Source: a bacterium
Lineage (GTDB): Archaea > Nanoarchaeota > Nanoarchaeia > Woesearchaeales > UBA10216
Direction of reading: 5' to 3'
DNA: 39,496 nucleotides
NCBI GenBank assembly: GCA_024206195.1
Contig: JAAGZO010001196.1
Location: forward strand, 1-39,496
The translations under genes were made by a program, and so were the position numbers. Each line of letters starts with the position of its first letter. Positions within the stretch are counted from its first letter, which is position 1. The notes beneath the pieces were generated by a model that saw only the letters and a list, made by a program, of their open reading frames with translations, did no database searches and was not told the DNA's origin. This document shows positions 13,097 through 24,300 of this stretch, piece by piece.

Positions 13097-14188
13097 CTTA
13101 AATTTTTTCAGCTCAGGCTTAGCTTTTATATTTTGTGCTTTACGCCTCAATTTATATTTAATGAATATCAATAAAACCACTATTAATATAGCAACAAGTG
13201 CAACAATCTCATAGATTGACTTTTGTACAATACCTGCAACATTTACGCATTTGTGGTCCTCTGCATCCTGGAAAAACCAGCAGTTCAAATCAGCGCACGC
13301 GTGATCCAAAATTTGCTCGTCTTCTGAACAGTTTAGCTTTTCACATGAGTGGTTTACTGCATGCTCATCAGCTTCGCATTCCAGACTCCAGCATGCATTG
13401 TGCTTAATGTATTCATGCTCCCCGCAATCAAGCTTTATGCATTCATGACCTGAAGCAGACTCGTCTTCGCTGCAGTTAAGCTTCTCACACTTATGGTTTC
13501 TTATGATTTCATCATTCCCGCAAACAAGCCTGCTGCAGGAATGATTTAAGATATATTCATCTTCCTTGCATTCCAGCGCAACGCATTCGTTTGTTGCGTT
13601 TATGCACATCTGATTTTCCATGCATTCTTCATCTTCACAACACTCATAATTAACACAACTGTGATCAGAAATGAACTGACAGGAATTGCATCTCAGCTTT
13701 GTACAGCTATAATTCAAGCATGCCTCTATTGTTTTGCAATGACCCCCTCTTGTACATCCCGGAGCAGGCATGTAATGACTCCTGTAGCAATACCTTGATT
13801 CTGTCCCAAAGAAAACATCACTCAGCATCCGAACACCTTCAGGCACCTCAGTCACCATGCAAAGCTGGTACATCAGGTCTGTTCCATTATTTGCTTCAGG
13901 AATTGTTCCATTAAGAGATACATCAACATGTTTTTCTGGAGATACTTTGATTTCTGAACCATTATAAAAAGCAAGCTGAATCTCTGTTAAAGAATCAATG
14001 ATCTCCAGCGAGTACACCCTTATGTCCCGTGACCCTTGATTACTCATGTTTATTTCCCAGCTTACATCTGCACCCTCGATGCAATCACCGTCACAACTGT
14101 AATTAATGGTATAGAAAGATGCACTCACAACAGGACATAGTAAAATCAGTGCCATAACAATTATTGCTGTTCTTATGCTAAGTTTCAT
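11900..14188 (-). CDS. Two-part membrane protein: Cys-rich half plus CARDB-like half
   Basis: Last gene of the operon, 762 residues. Residues 1-23 are a signal peptide. A beta domain follows (24-130), then a Cys-rich region (about 145-318) with repeats of the form C-x2-[DE]E-x4-H-x-C-x3-C. A transmembrane helix at about 324-347 (IVALVAILIVVLLIFI) ends in RRK. Residue 365 is a methionine starting a second signal-peptide-like segment (MKKIMLLLFLVSLF, ending VSAA). Two or three NEW3/CARDB-like beta domains follow (392-715), then a final transmembrane helix (about 733-757) and the basic end KRKRF. As one chain the topology is outside-in-outside-in, which is consistent. The internal signal peptide and a TATA-like box before codon 365 suggest two ancestrally separate genes fused in frame. 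It starts one base after the previous stop, so translation is coupled. Confidence 0.85.
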   Translation of the reverse strand: MKLSIRTAIIVMALILLCPVVSASFYTINYSCDGDCIEGADVSWEINMSNQGSRDIRVYSLEIIDSLTEIQLAFYNGSEIKVSPEKHVDVSLNGTIPEANNGTDLMYQLCMVTEVPEGVRMLSDVFFGTESRYCYRSHYMPAPGCTRGGHCKTIEACLNYSCTKLRCNSCQFISDHSCVNYECCEDEECMENQMCINATNECVALECKEDEYILNHSCSRLVCGNDEIIRNHKCEKLNCSEDESASGHECIKLDCGEHEYIKHNACWSLECEADEHAVNHSCEKLNCSEDEQILDHACADLNCWFFQDAEDHKCVNVAGIVQKSIYEIVALVAILIVVLLIFIKYKLRRKAQNIKAKPELKKFKMKKIMLLLFLVSLFSVSYVSAATIGVSGTIDFTKVLKGGYAERVISISTNSEEEVFAHFVADGDVKDWLSFDPDTDRINFSIDRQYKLKIIVQPPEDTKSGNYSGKLVFITDAEGAGSGRAGSAISVGVESNINIEVVGGEIVGCSAGAFRFSDAEINYPFKLGVTVRNTGNVRISPELTVDVWDQLQENLVLTKNFDTESVLPTVDRTSELTFSTNKLPVGQYWVKMSMPECFASDFHTFTVVEEGGILDKGHFAGIKSDVWAFTGQPILITATFANTGQRMVMAKFKGNVKLDDRIVHVLETDELRVEAGEKQDFDIYFTPEKAGHYIASGRFTYNDKLTFERSTVLNVNDEGEEEIAEEKEKKQFSFVLLAVYIVIIVTIFFLVRLIVLNKRKRF
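13121..13134 (-). promoter_or_regulatory. TATA-like box inside the 762-residue gene
   Basis: The minus strand reads AAAATATAAAAGCT within codons for the cytoplasmic linker (QNIKAK). Its distance of about 32 bases to the ATG at 13096 fits a nearly leaderless transcript. It may be chance in an AT-rich linker. Confidence 0.35.
13225..13730 (-). repeat. Tandem Cys/His repeats of about 17 residues
   Basis: Within the first half of the 762-residue protein about eight short repeats follow the pattern C-x2-[DE]E-x4-[NDS]H-x-C-x2-L-x-C, for example CSEDEQILDHACADLNC and CEADEHAVNHSCEKLNC. The repeats lie outside the membrane just before the transmembrane helix. They could form a disulfide ladder or bind metal. 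Confidence 0.75.
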
Positions 14189-14189
14189 T

Positions 14190-15959
14190 TTATTGGTTTG
14201 TAACTGCAGAAAAAATGATTGTTCCGCTGCAGTTTCCTCCTACTCCTCCAGGCACCATTATTTTCCAGAACGTGCTGTTCACATCCTGATCATATTCATT
14301 ATCATCTGTTCTCTGGGCTAATGTAAAATTCTTCATCTTTGATGATAATGCAGTAAGGTTTTGCATTTCATCAAATTCTGTTCCGTTTGTTGGTGAGTAT
14401 TTTTCATATCCCACAGGAATTCCGCCGTTTTGGCACTTCATGGACAATTCGTCCTCTTCAACTGAACCATAACCAAGAACAGTTATATTAATTGGTGTAT
14501 TCCCAAGATTAATCAGAGACACATTTGAATCCTCTGATGTGGCGTTGTCAGGAGGTGAAAGCACCTCACTGTAAATCATATATGTTTCAAATGCATCTAG
14601 CGCAACAAGCTGATTTATGGTTGTTGTTTTATTCAGATAACCAGTAAGATTCATTCCGTCTTCTGCTAAAAAATAGCACTGCCACGACGCATTGTCTGCA
14701 TAGTAAGTAACCTCAAAAGAACAGCTAAAGTTCTTTTCATAAATAGCTGACCCTGTTTCAACACAACTTGAATTAAAGTAATGGTTGTTATTATCATTTG
14801 GAGCTAAATGACCAACAGAGGATCTGAAAAAAGTCGCATTAGTGGAGTTTATGTCTCCTGCAAAATCACCATCATAAACTGTTGCATTGCAGTAAATTGT
14901 TCTGTTTGCTCCTGGAATCAAATCAATTGTATCCTCAAGAAAGACCTCAGTTATAATAGGTGGTGCATACTCAACAAGCGTAAGATTATAGGTTAGCGAA
15001 GCACCAGTGTTTAATACATCATTTGTACAGTTTACGCTCCAGTTGTACTGTCCTGCTTCAAGGGATTGAGAGAAATTCTGAGTAGTGTAAGTTACAACAG
15101 TATCATTGCTTATGTTTATCTTATTGTTTAATATTAGGGTGCAATTCAAGATGTCAAAATAAGAGGCAACATAATATTTAAATGTTATTATGCCTGCAGT
15201 TAACAAGGAATTGTTATCCGGAGATTCTAGAGTTATTTCAGGAATAGTTGAATTGACCTGTGAGGTGACATTATATATTGCTTTTGCATTCAAACCCTTA
15301 AGAATTACCCCATCACTAGCGCAACTAGCTCTAAGAGATATGTTAGAAACACCTGGCGAATCTGCAGTGACTGTCCAGGTTGTAGTGTTCTGTTCAAAAA
15401 GAGGGATTATATTACCTATCGGATGAACATAATCATCTCCCTCTACAGAAAATACATGATTTGTGAAATTTATCGTAGCATTACAATCCAGTCCATCTGC
15501 TCCTCCAATTATTGTCACATTTATAGTTACATTAAAGGTGTCTGTCAGGTTGTATACTGTGTTATTAATCAAAGAGATTATTGTTATGTTTGGCTCACTT
15601 GACCTTGTCATATTGAGTATAACATCCAAATATGTTGTTGTTGGAAGCAGTGTTGTATTTGCATTTCCATAATGAGTTGCATTCCAAGAAGTCACAATAA
15701 CTGTGTCTGCATCAGAACCAACAACAGATGCTGCGTACGCACCTGTTGCAAAAGGAGGACCCCAGGTTCTTGTCTCAACAAAATCAGATGAATTTGTGAC
15801 ATTGATTGTGACCTTAGTGTAAAGTGGCATCTGGACCATGTTAATATCATAGATAAAACCGCGAACATTGTGCGGTGCAGGAGGAGCTACTACTAAGTAT
15901 GCTAAACCAATCACCCATGCAAGCATGAATGCTATTCCAACAATTGATTTAATTTTCAT
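14190..15959 (-). CDS. Secreted Ig-like surface protein
   Basis: A 589-residue exported protein. Residues 1-25 are a signal peptide (basic MKIK, then a hydrophobic core). Residues 28-115 form a carboxypeptidase-regulatory-like domain (PHNVRGFIYDIN, then TGAYAASVVGSDADTVIVTSW) that also occurs at the start of the 798-residue-frame gene upstream. Next come Ig-like domains, including one of the operon's Cys-pair type with ILNCTLILNN and YNWSVNCTND. The C-terminal third is beta-rich with several cysteines and ends GGNCSGTIIFSAVTNQ. Unlike its neighbours it has no C-terminal membrane helix, so it is released or held by partners. Sequons are dense. Its ATG overlaps the previous stop as ATGA, and the next gene starts one base after its own stop. 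This indicates a translationally coupled subunit of the same assembly. Function unknown. Confidence 0.83.
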   Translation of the reverse strand: MKIKSIVGIAFMLAWVIGLAYLVVAPPAPHNVRGFIYDINMVQMPLYTKVTINVTNSSDFVETRTWGPPFATGAYAASVVGSDADTVIVTSWNATHYGNANTTLLPTTTYLDVILNMTRSSEPNITIISLINNTVYNLTDTFNVTINVTIIGGADGLDCNATINFTNHVFSVEGDDYVHPIGNIIPLFEQNTTTWTVTADSPGVSNISLRASCASDGVILKGLNAKAIYNVTSQVNSTIPEITLESPDNNSLLTAGIITFKYYVASYFDILNCTLILNNKINISNDTVVTYTTQNFSQSLEAGQYNWSVNCTNDVLNTGASLTYNLTLVEYAPPIITEVFLEDTIDLIPGANRTIYCNATVYDGDFAGDINSTNATFFRSSVGHLAPNDNNNHYFNSSCVETGSAIYEKNFSCSFEVTYYADNASWQCYFLAEDGMNLTGYLNKTTTINQLVALDAFETYMIYSEVLSPPDNATSEDSNVSLINLGNTPINITVLGYGSVEEDELSMKCQNGGIPVGYEKYSPTNGTEFDEMQNLTALSSKMKNFTLAQRTDDNEYDQDVNSTFWKIMVPGGVGGNCSGTIIFSAVTNQ

Positions 15960-18322
15960 CTCTTTTTTCTCTTCTTAAAATAAACTGCAAAAACAATTGA
16001 AAGCGCGACAATTAATATACTTATTGCATAAATTATTTTTCCAGAGGAAGGTTTTCCGGCAAAACTATTGCCTCCAGTAACCAATTCCCTGCTTTCAAGA
16101 TAAACTTCTGTGCCATCCATGTTTCCATCTAGCTTGAATTCGAAGCTCTGTGATCCAATCTTCAGCTCTAGATTATCTCCTATCTCTCCATATACAAGAA
16201 CAACATAGGCTCCTGGATAATTGCCCATGCCTGTTTTTCCCTTTATAGATTCTCCAGTATTCTTATCTGTCAAAACATACTTTGTACCCCATGAAACTTG
16301 TTTATCTGATTCATAGATCACTCCAGAGATCCTGTACGGAACATCTATTGTTGAAGCAACTGGCTCCTTAAGCTCTGTTGCCGCTGTATTCAGGGATATT
16401 GCAAAGTATGAGAAGCCAGTTGTTTTTGATTCATAGCTTATTGTTTCCTCAGATTCTTCAATAATCTCTGTTTCAAGTGTCTGCCACTTATCCTTATGAT
16501 ACCTGTTTAGGATGATGTCTGTTTTCAGTGCATTGTTATTTTCAAGCCACTTTTTGTCAACGCTGAATCGTATTTTTGCCTCATCAATCTTATCCTCTTC
16601 CAAAACCCATGGATCTATCTCAATATACTCGTAAACCTGCTTGTTAAGTGCTGTTATTTCTGGTGGTGCTTGTGCAAGTTTTCTCACAATAAGCTGTCCG
16701 CCTTGACTACTGCTCTTGAAATTAATGACAAGATCATTTAATGAACTGTTGTTTTCTTCAACTGCTACTAATTCTTGCTCCATTGTCTGCAACGTGCTTC
16801 CACCGCCTCCACCACTGCTTACTTGAATTACGCTGCTTTCAGTATTAGATGATATCATACTTACGCTGCCGCTTTCCAACACAGTCACATTAAATGTCTG
16901 CGTATCTGTCAACACTCCATCACTCACCTCTACTTCAACTAAATTTACAGTTCCTACTTGCGATCTCATTGGGAACCAGGATATTCTTCCTGTTTCATCA
17001 TCTATCCGCATGAAACGTGGCGCTTCAAGAAGCTGGTAGCTTAGTGAAAAATTATCCTCATCAATTGCAGTAACATAATAAATATAGAATCTGTATACTG
17101 TTGCCTCGGTTATAGGCTCAGATGTAATCACCGGAGCGTCATTTATATTTTCAACATCCAATACAAATGATTGTACAGCTGTTCCGTTTTCATCATCAAT
17201 AACCATCACACTCACGTTATGACTTCCAACATCTGCATTCAATGGCAGCCATGTTATCAGTCCTGTACTATCATTTATCAACATGTTAACCGGACTCTCA
17301 AGAAGTTCATAGATAAGATAATCGCCCTCATCTGTTGCATCAACATCATAGACATAAAGACTGTCTTCTTGTGCAGTTGTCACTGGCTCAGATGTTATGT
17401 TTGGAAGAATATTGGCTGGCTTTGTAACAATAACAGTGTATGATTGGCTATCTGAAAGCTGCGTGTCTGTTGCATTGACAGTAACATTATGGCTTCCTAC
17501 CTGACTTTTTTCAGGAGTCCATTCTATAAGACCTGTCTCTGAATCAATTATCATTCCTGATGGATTAACAAGAAGCGAATAATGTATTGAGTCATTCTCC
17601 TCATCTGTTGCATTAACATCATATGTGTATTTTTCCTTTGCTATTGCTGCAATAGTCGGCAATGACACAATAACCGGAGCATCATTTGTTTCAGAAACAA
17701 AGACTGTGAATGACTGATAAGCCATAAGATCTCCATCACTTACATTCACAATTACGTTGTTGCTTCCTGCCTGGCTTTGCGCAGGAGTCCATTCAATAAT
17801 GCCTGTCTCTGAATCAATTATCATTCCTGATGGCTTATCAAGAAGAGAATATTCAAGCAGATCATTGTTTTCATCCTCTGCATCAACATCATAACTGTAC
17901 AGATAATCTTCTTGTGCAGTTGTCACTGGCTCAGATGTTATGTTTGGCGCGTAGTTTGGAACCGTAGTGTTCAACAACAAGTCAACACCATGCAAAACAC
18001 CATAGAGTGTTACTGACCTTGATGCATTGTTTGCCTTGTTCCACGCAGTCAATATGATGTTATCACCATCACCACCTTTTAGTGTTACAGCATATTTTCC
18101 AGGGTTTGTTCCTCTACCTGTAACACCTTCTGTATAATACCCACTTGTTGTATCATAAACACTAAAGCGTGTTCCCTTGTCTACCTGAGTAACACCATCA
18201 AGAGTATATATTATTCCGTCAATTCCGTGTGGAACCGGAACTGCAGCTACAAACCCTGCTAACACTATCAAAAACAATGTCAGCATTGCTATTCTAGCTT
18301 TGTTCTTATGTGTTCGGGTCAT
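15956..18322 (-). CDS. Cadherin-like PGF-pre-PGF surface protein, membrane anchored
   Basis: From the chosen ATG at 18322 it has 788 residues. An in-frame ATG at 18349 would add nine and overlap the giant gene further. I prefer 18322 because the signal peptide MTRTHKNKARIAMLTLFL follows at once. Domain order: signal peptide; a carboxypeptidase-regulatory-like domain (HGIDGIIYTLDG, then PGKYAVTLKGGDGDNI); four He_PIG/cadherin-like domains (about 125-480) with LIEWTPEKSQVGSHNV-type repeats; a GGGGG-containing linker; a PGF-pre-PGF domain (about 540-650: IRFSVDKKWLE, then LNRYHKDKWQTLET, then TGFSYFAI). A second copy of the first domain follows (YRISGVIYESDK), then a transmembrane helix and the tail KKRKKR. 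PGF-pre-PGF domains are typical of archaeal surface proteins, but no PGF-CTERM sorting signal is present. The start overlaps the giant gene by 17 bases and the end overlaps the next gene by four. Confidence 0.88.
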   Translation of the reverse strand: MTRTHKNKARIAMLTLFLIVLAGFVAAVPVPHGIDGIIYTLDGVTQVDKGTRFSVYDTTSGYYTEGVTGRGTNPGKYAVTLKGGDGDNIILTAWNKANNASRSVTLYGVLHGVDLLLNTTVPNYAPNITSEPVTTAQEDYLYSYDVDAEDENNDLLEYSLLDKPSGMIIDSETGIIEWTPAQSQAGSNNVIVNVSDGDLMAYQSFTVFVSETNDAPVIVSLPTIAAIAKEKYTYDVNATDEENDSIHYSLLVNPSGMIIDSETGLIEWTPEKSQVGSHNVTVNATDTQLSDSQSYTVIVTKPANILPNITSEPVTTAQEDSLYVYDVDATDEGDYLIYELLESPVNMLINDSTGLITWLPLNADVGSHNVSVMVIDDENGTAVQSFVLDVENINDAPVITSEPITEATVYRFYIYYVTAIDEDNFSLSYQLLEAPRFMRIDDETGRISWFPMRSQVGTVNLVEVEVSDGVLTDTQTFNVTVLESGSVSMISSNTESSVIQVSSGGGGGSTLQTMEQELVAVEENNSSLNDLVINFKSSSQGGQLIVRKLAQAPPEITALNKQVYEYIEIDPWVLEEDKIDEAKIRFSVDKKWLENNNALKTDIILNRYHKDKWQTLETEIIEESEETISYESKTTGFSYFAISLNTAATELKEPVASTIDVPYRISGVIYESDKQVSWGTKYVLTDKNTGESIKGKTGMGNYPGAYVVLVYGEIGDNLELKIGSQSFEFKLDGNMDGTEVYLESRELVTGGNSFAGKPSSGKIIYAISILIVALSIVFAVYFKKRKKR

Positions 18323-21300
18323 GTTTCCAAATGCTTGATTCGGTTGCATCAAAATAATATCCTTTTCCGGGTTCTAATGATGTAAAGTCCTGGTTATCCC
18401 AAGCAGGCCACCATCCCCAACCTGAGAAAAACATTGTTACCTCAAATCTATCTGTTAGTGCATTGTATCTGTCTATTGCCTGTACAGATTCTGTTGGCTC
18501 CACATCAACTGGATAAGCCACATCACCATTAATTGGCAATGTCGAACTGTTTGGCGAATACCATCCAACAGTATTCCAGCCAGATATCAGGCTTGTATTT
18601 ACATTCTCTTCAGGCACAAATCCAACGATCGTAAGGTTACATGAGCCAGTTACCTCAACCCAGTACCCTCCTGTGCTGTCAAAGCGCGTGAAATTCTTGC
18701 TGTTTTCTCCTGCAGGAATCCATGAGCTGTCCTCATACGTCAACTGCTCCCATGGATTCTCCAAGGATTCATTGTAGCGCCATATTGCATCTATGCAAGC
18801 AACAGGTTTAACAGCTAGATCATATCCATCATTTGTTCCATTATCAATTGTTCCGTTTGTTATATTCAGCGACATGCTCAGCATATTCCAGCCATCATAG
18901 AGCTCTATGCCATGCTTGCCCATAAGTATATCACCTGACTTGTTTGTAGCCCCCTTGTTTGTTGATATCTTGTAAAACCTGAATGTTGATTCATTTGCAG
19001 TTGTGTCCTGCCAGCTTTGCTCGGTTGTAGTAACGTTTGGAGTGCTTGAGAACTCTGATGAAAAGTCATCCTTTACATAAACAAAGTATTCAGCTGCATA
19101 GTCCTTTTGCTCCCAAGCTAAGATAACAGTTTCATTATCATCTTCAATTTCAACTGTCACATTGTCTGGAGAATCAACAATTGTAAAGTTCCACATATTA
19201 CTGGTGTTTGAATTATTAGAATCATCAACACAGGTAATATTCCAAAGAATAGTGCCTTCTGGAAGGATTCCTATTGTAACATTTGTAAGTGTTTCATCAA
19301 AGCTGTCAATATTTGAGGTGTTTACAATACCATCAAAGGTTAGATTACATGTAATATTAGAGTCAACATAATCATCAGCTGTCCAGTTAAAGTTAAAGGT
19401 GTTATCTGTGGTGTTGAAATAGTTCTCAGGGGAAGTTAGTGATATTGCAGGAGGGGTTAAATCAGTTGTGATGTTAAAGAATCTGAATCCAATTCCATTA
19501 TTGTAAGAAGGAGGCCTACTAGCCAACGACACTATGCTATAATTTCCATAAATGAGATTTAATGAGTTGAATGTAAAGTTGAATATGCCTGCTTCACTTG
19601 TTTCTCCGCTTTCCATCAGGATTATTTGCTCCTCCTCACCTGTAAGTGTAACTGGCTCATCAGGAATATACCTTCTTACTGTAAGATTATCCCAGGATCC
19701 AATAAACTGAGTACTACCAGTTCCAAATCCTCCTGCAGCTGTGATCCTGTTGCCGATGTCAGAGTCATTTACAGACATAACCTCTTCATCGTTAATATAA
19801 ACTCTTAAGTTGACTGTTGTTGTGTTTACATCGTAAACAATGAACTTCAAATGATATGTGTTGCCTGTTGCATAGTTGCTTAGTTTTTTTGTTAACAGAG
19901 AAGTACTAGATCCCTCATTATAACGACCGATCTCTGAATTGAAGAAGCTCTGAGATTGTATCTTGAAGAAGTAATATGTATCACCAGTGACCCTTGCACC
20001 AAGTTCAAATTCTGCTGTCAATGCTGTTCCAGGAAGTTGCTCGAATTCTTGGTGAACATCTATTTCCACATCAGTAAGAGACTTAGATTCATCCCTTATT
20101 GACTTTCCATAGTCCTGCGTACCAGTATAATCAATAGTAAGCGCTGCAGCATCATGTGTAAGTGTTCCATCTACATCCTCATCAGGATCATCAAATGCGC
20201 GCGTTGTATTATAACTGCTTAGAGTGTTTGTATCAAATGAATCATAATGGAAATAAACCTCAGATTTATTCGCTGGAGGATCTGTTACAGTTGAGTTTCC
20301 ATAATAAATATAGTATCTCACATTAGAGTTATCAATCTCAATATCATTTTGAGTTCTGAACAATACACGTGTATCTGTTGTATTAAGGTTATACAGTATT
20401 CTATTTAGCTCCATGAAATAGTTTGTGTTGTCATCCAAGTATATTACTCTAAGATCTGCACCAGTTTCTTGTAATCTGCTTTCATTTATCAGAGTAATAG
20501 TCTCTATTGAATGGTTTATTGTATAGTTTGCTATTATAGTTCCATTGTTAATGTTTGATATGTTTATTTCTTTTCTATATCTATAGCTTAAATTCCACCA
20601 AGGAATTGTAGAGTTGCCCACAATTATGCTTGATGTTATGTTTGTAGGGAAAGGATTGCTGTATTTATCTGTTGAAATTGTTGTTACATTAACAATTTCA
20701 CCTTCTATAGCAGTGCGTTCATAAGTTACTCTCGTGCTAGGTAGTGTAACAACGATCGTAGTTGATTCAATAACATTAACCTCATATACACTACTATTTC
20801 CAGTGTTTGGTGTCAGAGCAGTATCTGTACAGTTAACATACCACCTATATCTGCCATCATAAACATCATTCACATCAAAGGAATTTAGCTGGTTTTCAAC
20901 AATCGCTGACTCATTCGTCATGTTTATTGTATCATTTATCACAAGAGTACAACTGGAAATATCTGTCAGCAGGTCTGAAACATTATACCAAAAGGTCACA
21001 TCATTACTTCCCAGGGTCGATCCATTAGTTGGATATGATAGATTAATTAGCGGAGGATCAGTATCGCCTGCAATTTCAATGTTTCTTGGATTTGAAATAT
21101 TAGTGTTACCTGCAGTATCTGTACAATTTACATACCATGAATGATTGCCATATTCAAGCCCTGAAAAGGTAAATGTTTGAAGAATATCTTTTGTGATCGA
21201 GTAGTCAATATCTACAGAACCATTGATTGAAAGACTACAATTTGATATCTCAAGCAGGTCATCAGATACAGTGTATCCAAACAAGATATCATCACCATCA

Positions 21301-24300
21301 GCATCCTGGCTGTCATTTTCTGGAATTACTAATGTAATGAAAGGAACCGTTCTGTCTATTGTAATGTTTAGATGTGTGTCATAATCGCCAACATTTCTGT
21401 ATGTATCATTTGCCCACACTCTTACTTGGTAATCCGTACCCTCACTCAATGATCCTGTATCCCAAGTGCACTCATAATCAGGAGAAGACAGATTACATAT
21501 TTCTTTCCAACTTGATAAATGATGTTCACGATACTCAAAGGTTACATGAGCTACACCTATTCCCGCGTCAGTTACTGAAGCATTAACTGTGAATGTGTCT
21601 ATAGATATATTTTCCATCTGACTTGGCAGATCAAGCACAGATACAGGACCAAGTTTATCAATCACTACAGTTCTAAATTCTGAGCTATTCTCATTTCCTA
21701 GGTCATCTGTACAATTTACACTCCAGTTATACTGCCCTTCATCAAAGTTCAAGCCATCAAACTGCTGTGTTACACCGACTGCAATTGAATCATCTGTTTG
21801 GTTTATTGTTCCGTTTATTATCAACGAGCAATTGGCTACTGCTCTTAATGCATCTGATGTGTTGTAATAGAATGACAAGTTCGATGGATTAAGATCCAAA
21901 TCAAGAGGCTCCTCAAGGTTCACTGCAGGTGATGACATATCTATAGTGATATTTGTACTAACATCAAATGCTCCGCCATTGCCATATATATCCTTTGCAA
22001 TGGCCCTCAACTCATAAGTAATTCCGTCAGATAATCCTGTTATTGTCCATGTACACTCAAATGGTTCTGTTCCATCTGTGTCCTCGCATGCAAATGAGAA
22101 GGAGTCCTCATCATTTGCTCTGTAGTCAAATCTAACCTCGCTAACAGGTGTAAATATCTCTTCTATTGTAACATTTACTTCAAATGTTTCTGATGAAATG
22201 TTTTCCATATACCTTGGAAGATACATATAAGCAAAAGGCCCGGTCCTGTTTATGGTAATATTCTGATGCACGTCATAATCCCCAATATTGCCAAACGTAT
22301 CATTTGCAGATACTCTAAATTCATAGGTCTGTCCATCAGTCAGCCCAGTCATATTCGCCAAACATTCATAGGGTTCTGTTGAATTTGTACAGATAAATTG
22401 CCATACTGCTTCGTCATCTTCTCTATACTCGAAAAGCAATGTTTCAACACCTATTCCCAAATCTACAGCTGTTGCATTGATAACTGTTGCATTTTCAGAT
22501 ATGTTTTGAAGGTTGCTTGGCAAATCAAGTGTAGCTGTTGGCCCATTATTATCTATCATCACAGCTATTTGCGTTGAATTCCTAAGACCATCATTATCAG
22601 TAACATTCAACCTGAGATAACAATCATAGCTTTCCTGAGAACACTGAGACTGGTCTGATGTGTTGAACGAACAATTCAGATCCTGAGTGTTGCACAGCAG
22701 TGTTGGTGATGTGAATAATGGATTATCATCCAGCTCAAAAGTATAGTTTTGCAATCCCTGATCATCTATAGATGATGAAGCATTCAGCATTTCTACTGCA
22801 TGCAAGATTGTTCCATTTTCAGGATAAGTAAATGTAGCATTCGGATGGTCATTGGTGTTTATCACTATGCTCTCTGAAGAATAGTATTCTCCAACATCAG
22901 TTGAATTCGCTTTACACCTCACTCTAAACGATTTATCCCCTGCATCTAATGAGGATCTTATTGTGAAATTATACAAACAAGGATCTCCGCCAGCAGTAAG
23001 GTTTCCACAATCATAGCTGTCATTGTTGCTTATCAGGAACTGTGAGGTTGTTGTTATATGGGAAGATAAGCTGACATTGTATTCTGCTATTATATGCACA
23101 TATGAACAATTCTGTTTTGTTAGGTCACAAACAGCTTCACATGCGTGCTCATAAGTGTAATTCAAATCCGGTTCAGACTCATTCAGTTCAATATCGTCTT
23201 CAGGATAAGTAAGGTTTACTGTAACTGATCCTACGCTTGTGGAGTTCCAAGAAAATCCTACTAACGTCGAGTTTTCGTTTCCTGCCGTATCATTAGCAAC
23301 TGCAAAGGTCCAGTTATGCCAACCACGCTGCGATGCTGCGTACTCTACTGAGTAAACATTATTTCCATTTTCACCATCACATAAGGTTGTAGCAGAATCT
23401 GACATCTCTACTGGCTGGATGTCCTTGCTTGGAAGTTCAATCTGAGCAGTTACTGTGTTTACACCTGAAAAAGTGTCAGTAACTGTTATGTTTAGGCATA
23501 CATACTCATAAATGGACGCATTGGTTGTATTCAAATTCGGATCAGTGAATTGTGGGAATGACGTATCAACCTTAACAAGCCTTGTTTCTGATGTGTTTGT
23601 GTTCCCAAGCGTATCTGAGCAGCTTACGCTCCAGTTAATGTTTCCGTCTTCAAATGTTTGAGTGAAGTTTTGTGAAACGTCCTTAGTTACTGTATGATTT
23701 GTTTTGTTGATTACACCTTCTATCAGCAAACTGCAGTTTTCTATTGTCAACAGATCATCAGAAACCTGGTATCTGAAAACAACTTCAGGATTATCAGTGA
23801 ACGTGTCGTTCAGCGGTATCTCAAGGTCAACAAATGGTGGCGTGCTGTCAACTGTAACAAACCAAATCTCGGTCATGTTTGAATTTCCTGCAGAATCATT
23901 AATAGAAACATAATATGCGTAATCACCATCATCTATGTCAGTCAAAGTAATATTTGTGAATGCTGTTGAATATTTCCGTATAGTTGGCGATCCATCAAAG
24001 AACAGAATAACACTGTCTGGATTGACGTCATAATGAGTCACATTAATCGTTAGTGTTCCTGCAGTCTGGTTTGTTTCATTTGCAGGCGTAGGAATTGTGA
24101 AATTAATTGTTGGGCTTATTGAATCCAAGGTTATCTTACGAACTGGCGTGCTGTTTGAGGTTCCTGCAGTGTCCATGACAGAAACATTGTAGTAATACTC
24201 TTCATTTGTATCCAGCAAACCAGTGAAATTAAAGCTGCGATTACCCTTAAGCAGTGTTGTCTCATTAACAAGATCATATGCTGAATCAAACAAGAAGAAC

